A stretch of DNA of 64,000 nucleotides, taken from positions 3,782,001 to 3,846,000 of the forward strand of contig NC_021741.1 of NCBI RefSeq assembly GCF_000422085.1, written 5' to 3'. A program made the translations under genes and the position numbers. The DNA comes from Serratia liquefaciens ATCC 27592. GTDB taxonomy: Bacteria > Pseudomonadota > Gammaproteobacteria > Enterobacterales > Enterobacteriaceae. This document shows, in pieces, positions 57,704 through 64,000 of this stretch. Numbering within the stretch: the stretch's first letter is position 1; each line of letters opens with the position of its first letter. The notes below the pieces were generated by a model, which was given only the letters and a program-made list of their open reading frames with translations, was not told where the DNA came from and did no database searches.

Positions 57704-57767
57704 GTAGTTAGTTCATGACGTATTTTCCGTCCAATATGATGACCCGTGGGAACAGGATAAAGACGTT

Positions 57768-58982
57768 ATGAAGATTGTTAACGCAGAGGTGTTTGTGACC
57801 TGCCCAGGCAGGAATTTTGTCACGCTGAAGATCACTACCGACGAGGGCATTACCGGTATCGGTGACGCCACGCTTAATGGCCGTGAACTACCGGTGGCGT
57901 CCTATCTGAAAGATCATGTCTGTCCGCAGTTGATCGGCCGGGACGCCCATCAGATCGAAGACATATGGCAGTTCTTCTATAAAGGCGCCTACTGGCGCCG
58001 CGGGCCTGTCACCATGTCCGCCATCTCTGCCGTAGACATGGCGCTGTGGGACATCAAGGGCAAGGCCGCCAATATGCCGCTGTACCAATTGCTCGGTGGC
58101 GCATCGCGTACCGGCGTCATGGTGTACTGCCACACCACCGGCCATTCCATCGACGAAGTGCTCGACGACTACGCCAAACATAAAGAGTTGGGCTTTAAAG
58201 CCATTCGTGCCCAGTGCGGTGTGCCTGGCATGAAAACCACCTACGGCATGGCCAAAGGCAAAGGCCTGGCTTATGAACCCGCCACCAAAGGCAACTGGCC
58301 GGAAGAACAGCTGTGGTCAACGGAAAAATACCTCGATTTCACCCCCAAGCTGTTTGAAGCAGTACGTAACCGTTTTGGTTTCGACGAACACCTGCTGCAC
58401 GACATGCACCACCGGCTGACCCCTATCGAAGCCGCCCGTTTCGGTAAAAGCATTGAACAATACCGCCTGTTCTGGATGGAGGATCCGACCCCGGCAGAAA
58501 ATCAGGAATGCTTCCGTTTGATCCGCCAGCATACCGTGACCCCTATCGCCGTCGGCGAAGTCTTCAACAGTATTTGGGACTGCAAGCAACTGATCGAAGA
58601 ACAGCTGATCGACTATATCCGTACCACCCTGACCCACGCCGGCGGCATTACCGGCATGCGCCGTATCGCCGACTTTGCCTCGCTGTATCAGGTACGTACC
58701 GGTTCACACGGGCCATCCGATTTATCCCCTATCTGCATGGCGGCGGCGCTGCACTTTGATCTGTGGGTCCCTAACTTCGGCGTACAAGAATACATGGGCT
58801 ACTCCGAACAGATGCTCGAAGTATTCCCGCACAGTTGGAGCTTCAACGACGGCTACATGCATCCGGGCAACAAACCAGGGCTGGGTATCGAGTTCGATGA
58901 AAAACTGGCAGCCCGTTATCCCTATGAACCGGCTTATCTGCCGGTCGCACGCCTGGAGGATGGCACCTTATGGAACTGGTAA
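57768..58982 (+). CDS. rspA: D-mannonate dehydratase, enolase superfamily (RspA/ManD)
   Basis: This enzyme dehydrates D-mannonate (and often D-gluconate, at lower rate) to 2-keto-3-deoxygluconate. The 404-residue protein has the enolase-superfamily N-terminal cap (1-115) and TIM barrel. The Mg2+ ligands are in LLHDMHHRL (Asp about 210), FWMEDPT (Glu about 236) and AVGEVF (Glu about 262). The catalytic Tyr and Arg regions are [10 protein letters not shown] and TTYGMA, and His about 212. This is a high-efficiency ManD-type layout. It starts the rsp-like cluster, and its 3' end overlaps the upstream-most possible start of rspB. Confidence 0.93.
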   Translation: MKIVNAEVFVTCPGRNFVTLKITTDEGITGIGDATLNGRELPVASYLKDHVCPQLIGRDAHQIEDIWQFFYKGAYWRRGPVTMSAISAVDMALWDIKGKAANMPLYQLLGGASRTGVMVYCHTTGHSIDEVLDDYAKHKELGFKAIRAQCGVPGMKTTYGMAKGKGLAYEPATKGNWPEEQLWSTEKYLDFTPKLFEAVRNRFGFDEHLLHDMHHRLTPIEAARFGKSIEQYRLFWMEDPTPAENQECFRLIRQHTVTPIAVGEVFNSIWDCKQLIEEQLIDYIRTTLTHAGGITGMRRIADFASLYQVRTGSHGPSDLSPICMAAALHFDLWVPNFGVQEYMGYSEQMLEVFPHSWSFNDGYMHPGNKPGLGIEFDEKLAARYPYEPAYLPVARLEDGTLWNW

Positions 58983-58996
58983 AAGAAGAACGCACC

Positions 58997-60013
58997 ATGC
59001 ACAGCGTGGTCATTGAAAAACCAGGCCAACTGGTTATCCAGCAACGCCCCTTGCCGCAACCGGCAGCCAACGAAGTGCGGGTGAAGATAAAGTTCGCCGG
59101 TATTTGCGGCTCAGATGTGCATATCTACCATGGCCATAACCCTTTCGCTCGCTACCCGCGCGTCATCGGGCATGAGTTTTTTGGCGTCATTGACCAAGTG
59201 GGGTGCGATGTCGATCCACAACGCATCGGGGAACGCGTTGCTGTCGATCCGGTCGTCAACTGCGGGCATTGCTACCCTTGCTCTATAGGCCGCCCTAACG
59301 TCTGCACCGAGCTGCAGGTAATTGGCGTGCACCGCGACGGGGGATTCAGCGACTACGCCTGCGCCCCGGCGCGCAATGCCTACCGCATCCCGGACAGCAT
59401 CAGCGATCGCCATGCCGCCATGGTCGAACCCTTCACCATTGGCGCCAATATCACCGCCCACCTGCAACCCACTGCCGATGACATCGCGCTGATCTACGGC
59501 GCCGGGCCGATGGGGCTGACGGTGATCCAAACGCTGAAAGGGGTCTACGGCGTGAAGCAGGTGATCGTGACCGACCGCATCAGTGAGCGCCTGGTGATGG
59601 CGCAGGAAAACGGTGCCGACTGGACCTTCAATAACGCTGAAGGCTCGCTGCAAGCCGAGTTGGAGCGGCGCGGACTCCAGCCGACGCTGATCGTCGACGC
59701 CGCCTGCCATCCGGCCATTTTGCAGGAGGCGATTAACCTGGCATCACCGGCGGCGCGTATCGGCATCATGGGCTTCTCCGGCGAGGCCTGCACCCTGACC
59801 CAGCAAAGCATCACCAGCAAGGAGCTGTCGATTTTCTCCTCACGCCTAAACAGCGGACGCTTCCCGCAGGTCATCGATTGGATGGCCAACGGCAAAATCG
59901 ATCCACAACGATTAATTACCCACTGCGTGTCGGCCAGCGAGGTTGAGCAGGCGATGCTGATGTTCGAACAAGATCAGCGCACCTGCTGCAAGGTGTTACT
60001 GCAATTTGACTGA
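58997..60013 (+). CDS. rspB: Zinc-dependent alcohol dehydrogenase RspB
   Basis: This 338-residue medium-chain dehydrogenase of the sorbitol/threonine dehydrogenase type has catalytic-zinc residues in GICGSDVHIYHG and GHEFFG, and the structural-zinc cysteines in VNCGHCYPCSIGRPNVC. The NAD-binding segment is LIYGAGPMGLTV near 165. By family it probably oxidises a sugar acid or polyol such as L-gulonate. ATG 58997 (MHSVVIEKPGQL) aligns with E. coli RspB; an earlier in-frame ATG at 58970 would overlap rspA. It is adjacent to rspA as in E. coli. Confidence 0.92.
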   Translation: MHSVVIEKPGQLVIQQRPLPQPAANEVRVKIKFAGICGSDVHIYHGHNPFARYPRVIGHEFFGVIDQVGCDVDPQRIGERVAVDPVVNCGHCYPCSIGRPNVCTELQVIGVHRDGGFSDYACAPARNAYRIPDSISDRHAAMVEPFTIGANITAHLQPTADDIALIYGAGPMGLTVIQTLKGVYGVKQVIVTDRISERLVMAQENGADWTFNNAEGSLQAELERRGLQPTLIVDAACHPAILQEAINLASPAARIGIMGFSGEACTLTQQSITSKELSIFSSRLNSGRFPQVIDWMANGKIDPQRLITHCVSASEVEQAMLMFEQDQRTCCKVLLQFD

Positions 60014-60072
60014 TGAATTTACCAGGGCTGAGGGATGCAGGAAGCGCCCTCTTCAACCATGAAGCTTCGCAA

Positions 60073-60330
60073 TTAAGCCAGGCTGCGCCTCGTCACTGTA
60101 CGTGAACGCCGCTGGTGGTCATTTGAACGCGCAACAAGGCGCGAGCTGTGAGGTTTGGCAGGCCAAATAAGCAGCATGCAATACACGCGCGCGTTCGAAT
60201 GGCCCCAGCCCTCCGGGTCGCGCCCCAAAGACCCGTACTCTGTGTTGTCGGGCTTGAACGTAGGCCCACTATGCCCAGCACCCTCCGCCTTGATTACGGG
60301 CCTTTGGGTCTGCGACGGCGCCACGGACAA
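60073..60330 (-). other. Inverted-repeat-rich region with an unusual 85-codon reading frame
   Basis: The 353 bases between rspB and the MFS gene hold two long inverted repeats: ATTTGAACGCGC (60121-60132) with GCGCGTTCGAAT (60189-60200), and CCCAAAGACCCGTA (60224-60237) with TACGGGCCTTTGGG (60295-60308), each with one mismatch. A minus-strand frame of 85 codons contains GWGHSNARVYCMLLIWPAKPH and SNDHQRRSRTV. These recall short Ash/Icd-like frames near P4-type satellites, but I am not sure. There is no ribosome binding site of note. It may be a decayed mobile-element fragment or a structured intergenic repeat that happens to be open. Confidence 0.4.
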
Positions 60331-60366
60331 TGACGGGACACAGCCTATACCAAGTGGAGTGATTTT

Positions 60367-61656
60367 ATGTTTAAAAACCTGCGTTGGACCATAGTGTTCC
60401 TGCTGTTTATGGTCTACATGATCAACTACCTCGACCGCGTTGCGCTGTCGATTACCGTGCCGATGATCGAGAAGGATCTGATGTTGAATGCCGAACAGTT
60501 CGGCATCATCTTCGGCAGCTTCTTCTTCGGTTACGCCATTTTCAACTTTGTCGGCGGGCTGGCGGTAGACAAGTTCGGCCCGACGCTGGTGCTCGGTGTC
60601 GCCGTTGGCCTGTGGTCGATTTTCTGCGGCATGACGGCATTAGCCACCGGTTTCTATTCCATGCTGATCCTGCGCGTGCTGTTCGGCATGGCGGAAGGGC
60701 CAATCTGCGCCTCGGCCAATAAGATGATCAACGGCTGGTTCCCGAAGAAACAGGCCGCAACCGCCATGGGGCTGCTCAGCGCCGGTTCACCTTTGGGTGG
60801 TGCCGTCGCCGGGCCAATCGTCGGCTATCTGGCACTGGCGTTCGGCTGGCGACCGGCGTTTATGATTATCTGCTCGATCGGTATCGTCTGGATGCTGGTG
60901 TGGTTCTTCGTGGTGGCGGATAATCCGGCGAAAAGCAAACGGGTCAGCGATGAGGAACTTGCGCTGGTCAACCGGATGAAACAGGAAACCCACAGCGCGG
61001 AAGAAGAGCTGAGCAACGCGGCACACGGGCTGGGTTACTACCTGAAACAGCCGATCATCCTGGTCACTGCGTTCGCTTTCTTCTGCTACAACTACATCCT
61101 GTTCTTCTTCCTGAGCTGGTTCCCTTCCTATCTGGTTCAGGCGCATAACCTGAACATCAAGGAAATGAGCCTCACCACCATGATCCCGTGGATTGTCGGC
61201 TTTGTCGGGCTGGCGCTCGGCGGCTACATCTCCGACAAGATTTTCAATATCACCGGCAAGCTATTGCTGTCGCGCAAGATCGTGCTGGTCACCAGCCTGC
61301 TGGCGGCGGCCATCTGCGTGGCCCTGGCGGGTACCGTCAGCAGCGTAGTACCGGCGGTGGTGCTGATGTCGGTGTCGATCTTCTTCCTGTACATCACCGG
61401 CGCCATTTACTGGGCGATTATTCAGGACGTGGTGCATAAGTCCCGGGTCGGCGGTGCCAGCGGCTTTATCCATTTGGTCGGCAGCGTTTCCGGCATCATT
61501 GGCCCTATCGTGACCGGCTACATTGTGCAAAACACCGGTAAGTTCGACAGCGCCTTTATGTTGGCAGGCGGCGTGGCTGCGCTCGGTGCAGTGCTGGTGC
61601 TGTTGGTGATCAAGGCACCGCGCAACACCGTACAGCCGCAAATCTCGAAATCTTAA
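60367..61656 (+). CDS. MFS anion:cation symporter for a sugar acid (YdfJ-like)
   Basis: This 429-residue, 12-segment transporter of the ACS family (hexuronate, galactonate and glucarate transporters) opens with VYMINYLDRVALSITVPMIEKDL. The ACS motif GMAEGPICASANKMINGWFPKKQAATAMGLLSAGSPLG is about 108-146. E. coli has ydfJ in the same cluster (split there by prophage). Gene context with mannonate dehydratase, dehydrogenase and oxidoreductase suggests uptake of mannonate, gulonate or a similar aldonate. It has its own AGTGGAGTG ribosome binding site. Confidence 0.9.
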   Translation: MFKNLRWTIVFLLFMVYMINYLDRVALSITVPMIEKDLMLNAEQFGIIFGSFFFGYAIFNFVGGLAVDKFGPTLVLGVAVGLWSIFCGMTALATGFYSMLILRVLFGMAEGPICASANKMINGWFPKKQAATAMGLLSAGSPLGGAVAGPIVGYLALAFGWRPAFMIICSIGIVWMLVWFFVVADNPAKSKRVSDEELALVNRMKQETHSAEEELSNAAHGLGYYLKQPIILVTAFAFFCYNYILFFFLSWFPSYLVQAHNLNIKEMSLTTMIPWIVGFVGLALGGYISDKIFNITGKLLLSRKIVLVTSLLAAAICVALAGTVSSVVPAVVLMSVSIFFLYITGAIYWAIIQDVVHKSRVGGASGFIHLVGSVSGIIGPIVTGYIVQNTGKFDSAFMLAGGVAALGAVLVLLVIKAPRNTVQPQISKS

Positions 61657-61663
61657 TGCTTCA

Positions 61664-61683
61664 GGGGCGGCCAAGGTCGCCCC
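61664..61683 (+). terminator. Hairpin after the MFS gene
   Basis: GGGGCG and CGCCCC form a 6-bp stem with an 8-nt loop, 8 bases past the stop codon and followed by CGCTTTCC. It is weak, so read-through into the oxidoreductase gene is likely. Confidence 0.5.
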
Positions 61684-61710
61684 GCTTTCCCCTTCTTCAG
61701 GAACGACAAC

Positions 61711-63186
61711 ATGACGCTTTCCAGCACCGCCGCGCTACCGGCGGCAATTGCAGCTCCAGGCTACGATCGCCAACGGCTAAAACCCCGAATCGTACACCTC
61801 GGTTTTGGCGCATTTTTCCGGGCTCATCAGGCGATTTACGCCGAGCGTCTGGCAAAGGATCACGCCAGCGATTGGGGCTACGGCGTGATCAGCATGCACA
61901 ACGGCCAGCAAAAAATCGCCGATATACAACGTCAGGACCTGTTATATACGGTGGCCGAAATGGACGACAGCGCCTGGCGAGGTCAGGTTGTCGGCATTAT
62001 CAGGCAAGCGCTGCATCTGCAGGTCGACGGGCTGGAAGCCGTACTTGAAGCTATGGCGCAGCCGGAAGTCGCTATCGTTTCACTGACCATCAGCGAGAAA
62101 GGCTACTGTTATCATCCCGCCAGTGGCCAGTTGCTGGCTGAACATCCGGACATTCAGCATGATATTGCCCACCCGCAGCGGCCAAAGTCGGCCCCCGGTT
62201 TGCTGCTGGCGGCGCTGCGGCTACGTCGTGAGCGTGGGCTGCCGGCATTCGCCGTGATGTCCTGCGACAACATGCCGGCCAATGGCCAGGTGACCCGCAA
62301 CCTGCTCTGCCAACTGGCGCAGCGACAGGATGCGGAACTGGCGGCGTGGGTTCAACAGCATGTCGCCTTCCCCTCCACCATGGTCGACCGCATTGTTCCG
62401 GCGATGACGACGGAAACGCTGCGGCAGATTGAAGGTTTACTGGGTGGTATCGTCGATCCGGTCGCTGTCGCCTGCGAGCCCTTCAGCCAATGGGTAATAG
62501 AAGATAACTTCCCACAGGGGCGTCCGGCGTGGGAAAAGGTCGGCGTCGAACTGGTCCACGACGTGCTGCCTTATGAAGAAATGAAGCTGCGGATGCTCAA
62601 CGGCAGCCACTCTTTTCTGGCTTATCTGGGCTATTTGGCCGGCTATGCGCATATCAGCGACTGCATGCAGGATGCGCATTTTGTGCGTGCGGCGCGCCAT
62701 CTGATGTTGGCGGAACAGGTGCCGACGCTGCAAGTCAGCGGTGTGGATCTGACGCAGTACGCCGAATCGCTGTTGGCTCGCTATCGCAATGGTGCGCTGA
62801 AACACCGCACCGGACAAATCGCCATGGACGGCACGCAAAAACTGCCACAGCGTTTGCTGGACGCCATCCGCTGGCACCTGGTACAGGGCAGCGATTTTAG
62901 CTGCCTGGCTTTAGGGGTTGCCGCCTGGATGCGTTACGTCGGCGGCCAGGACGAACAGGGTCAGATTATCGAAATCAACGATCCCCTGCGTGAACGTCTT
63001 GCCGAACGGGTCGGCAACAGCCGCGAAGGCGCCGAACGGGTATTGGCGCTGCTGCAGCTTGAAACGGTGTTTGGGCGCGATCTGCCGGACAGCTTACGGT
63101 TCGTCAAGGCGGTGACCGATGCCTACCTTACGCTGCTGGCGCAGGGGGCTCGAGCCACCGTTGCCGCGCTGCCCGTCACGGAATAA
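61711..63186 (+). CDS. ydfI: D-mannonate/fructuronate oxidoreductase family protein (YdfI-like)
   Basis: This 491-residue member of the long-chain mannitol/mannonate dehydrogenase family has the NAD-binding start IVHLGFGAFFRAHQAIY (about 27-43), VMSCDNMPANGQ, and the catalytic-domain Lys motif KLRMLNGSHSFLAYLGYLAGY (about 291-311), with the Lys/Asn/His set of this family. It would link D-fructuronate and D-mannonate, feeding or draining the RspA substrate. The E. coli counterpart ydfI lies beside rspAB. An AGGAAC ribosome binding site precedes the start. Confidence 0.88.
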   Translation: MTLSSTAALPAAIAAPGYDRQRLKPRIVHLGFGAFFRAHQAIYAERLAKDHASDWGYGVISMHNGQQKIADIQRQDLLYTVAEMDDSAWRGQVVGIIRQALHLQVDGLEAVLEAMAQPEVAIVSLTISEKGYCYHPASGQLLAEHPDIQHDIAHPQRPKSAPGLLLAALRLRRERGLPAFAVMSCDNMPANGQVTRNLLCQLAQRQDAELAAWVQQHVAFPSTMVDRIVPAMTTETLRQIEGLLGGIVDPVAVACEPFSQWVIEDNFPQGRPAWEKVGVELVHDVLPYEEMKLRMLNGSHSFLAYLGYLAGYAHISDCMQDAHFVRAARHLMLAEQVPTLQVSGVDLTQYAESLLARYRNGALKHRTGQIAMDGTQKLPQRLLDAIRWHLVQGSDFSCLALGVAAWMRYVGGQDEQGQIIEINDPLRERLAERVGNSREGAERVLALLQLETVFGRDLPDSLRFVKAVTDAYLTLLAQGARATVAALPVTE

Positions 63187-63251
63187 CGATACTGGCAGAC
63201 CTCCCGCATGTCCCTCCTGCCGACGGAGAGCATCGCTGAGTTATCCTATTT

Positions 63252-63275
63252 GGCGGGTGGATTAATCCGCCCGCC
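63252..63275. repeat. 24-base imperfect palindrome after ydfI
   Basis: GGCGGGTGGATT and AATCCGCCCGCC are inverted with a single mismatch. It may be a terminator without T-run, or an operator near rspR. Confidence 0.5.
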
Positions 63276-63337
63276 ATCAAAGAATAATCTGCTAGTATGG
63301 TGGCACCCGAATCTCAGCCAGATTACCGATCTTCACC

Positions 63338-64000
63338 ATGTCTGAAACCTACAGCCTTACCAACAACCTCCCGGTCAATCAGCAAATCTATCGGTTCCTG
63401 CGTAAGGATATCGTCGATTGCACCATTCCCCCCGGCACCTTGTTGTCTGAGAAAGAGATCTCCACCCGCTTTTGCGTTTCACGTCAGCCGGTGCGCGAGG
63501 CCTTTATCAAGCTGGCGGAAGCGGGACTGGTGCAGATCCTGCCACAGCGCGGTACTTTCGTGATGAAGATTTCCGCCAAGCGGGTAGCCGACGGGCGCTT
63601 TATTCGTCAGGCAGTGGAATGCGCGATTGTTCGTCGTGTCGCAGAACGGATCACGGCGGAGCAGCTGATGACGCTGGAGCATAATTTGCATCGCCAGACG
63701 TTGGCGGCGCAAAATCGGCAAACCCGTGAGTTTTTGGCTCTGGACGACGAGTTCCACCAGTTGCTAACCCAGTTTGCCGACTGCCCGCTGGCCTGGGAAA
63801 CCATCGAAACCATCAAGGCCACCATGGATCGGGTGCGCTTTCTCAGCCTGAGCGAGGTTTCGCCGCCGGAAAGCCTGATCCAACAGCATTACCGCATTTT
63901 TGAAGCGCTGAAAGCACAGGATGCCGACGCCGCCGAGCGCGCCATTCATGAACACCTGCAAGAGATGATTTACTCCATTACCCCTATCTCTATGCAAAAT
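63338..64000 (+). CDS. rspR: GntR/FadR-family regulator RspR, truncated by the window end
   Basis: This regulator probably represses the rsp-like cluster in the absence of its sugar-acid inducer. From ATG 63338 (MSETYSLTNNLPVNQQIYRFL) 221 codons run to the window end without a stop; E. coli RspR (YdfH) is 228 residues, so only a few residues are missing. The winged HTH spans about 14-75 (LSEKEISTRFCVSRQPVREAFIKLAEAGLV, read in parts). The FCD ligand domain has RQAVECAIVRR, LDDEFHQLL and the QQHYRIFEALKAQD metal-site region. The position next to the enzymes matches E. coli. Confidence 0.93.
   Translation, partial: MSETYSLTNNLPVNQQIYRFLRKDIVDCTIPPGTLLSEKEISTRFCVSRQPVREAFIKLAEAGLVQILPQRGTFVMKISAKRVADGRFIRQAVECAIVRRVAERITAEQLMTLEHNLHRQTLAAQNRQTREFLALDDEFHQLLTQFADCPLAWETIETIKATMDRVRFLSLSEVSPPESLIQQHYRIFEALKAQDADAAERAIHEHLQEMIYSITPISMQN

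Overview
The window looks like chromosome of a Serratia-type enterobacterium, probably of the liquefaciens/proteamaculans/plymuthica group. This rests on near-Escherichia-level protein similarity recalled by eye across many core genes, a moderately high G+C content, and gene blocks that keep the E. coli order but carry extra genes. No database search was run, so the genus is an inference. There are no rRNA or tRNA genes, no CRISPR array, and no intact insertion sequence or prophage.

Positions 1-31.7 kb correspond to the E. coli gcvR-to-yfgG neighbourhood: gcvR, bcp, perM, bepA, yfgD, hda, uraA, upp, purM, purN, speG, ppk, ppx, yfgF and yfgG. Accessory genes break into it. Between perM and bepA (2.3-10.2 kb) are a Fur-box-controlled YncE-like lipoprotein with a TonB-dependent siderophore receptor, a double-Mop molybdate-binding protein, a divergent LysE exporter/Lrp regulator pair, a small FumD-like protein, and an Rrf2 regulator with an FAD oxidoreductase. 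Between yfgD and hda is an uncharacterised HicA-like/HTH gene pair. Between hda and uraA are a coiled-coil lipoprotein and a GlsB/YeaQ-type membrane protein. Between speG and ppk is a PstC-PstA-PstB phosphate transporter that lacks PstS and PhoU; it has a strong Pho box and is divergent from the polyphosphate genes ppk-ppx.

At about 31.8 kb the order jumps to the E. coli dgcE/alkA/yegD-yegS neighbourhood: mgtE, dgcE, a YfeC-like regulator, an Ada-AlkA fusion, yegD, a P-loop kinase, an aldo-keto reductase, mdtABCD-baeSR, yegP, yegQ (trhP), the small RNA cyaR and yegS. A VapBC toxin-antitoxin module sits between baeR and yegP, with a 16-bp perfect inverted repeat in front of vapB.

The right end (57.7-64 kb) is a sugar-acid catabolic cluster like the E. 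coli rspAB-ydfIJ-rspR locus: mannonate dehydratase, zinc dehydrogenase, an MFS transporter, a mannonate oxidoreductase and a GntR regulator that runs off the window. Between rspB and the transporter lies a 350-bp stretch rich in inverted repeats, with an unusual minus-strand reading frame.

Functional themes: phosphate and polyphosphate (pst, ppk, ppx); purine and pyrimidine supply (upp, uraA, purMN); envelope quality control and efflux (bepA, mdtABCD-baeSR); cyclic-di-GMP turnover (yfgF as phosphodiesterase, dgcE as cyclase); iron uptake; and sugar-acid use. Besides the genes there are candidate Fur, PurR, Pho and Rrf2 sites, intrinsic terminators, two members of a palindromic intergenic repeat family, a conserved CTG start for hda, and a 59-codon yfgG gene that is easily missed.
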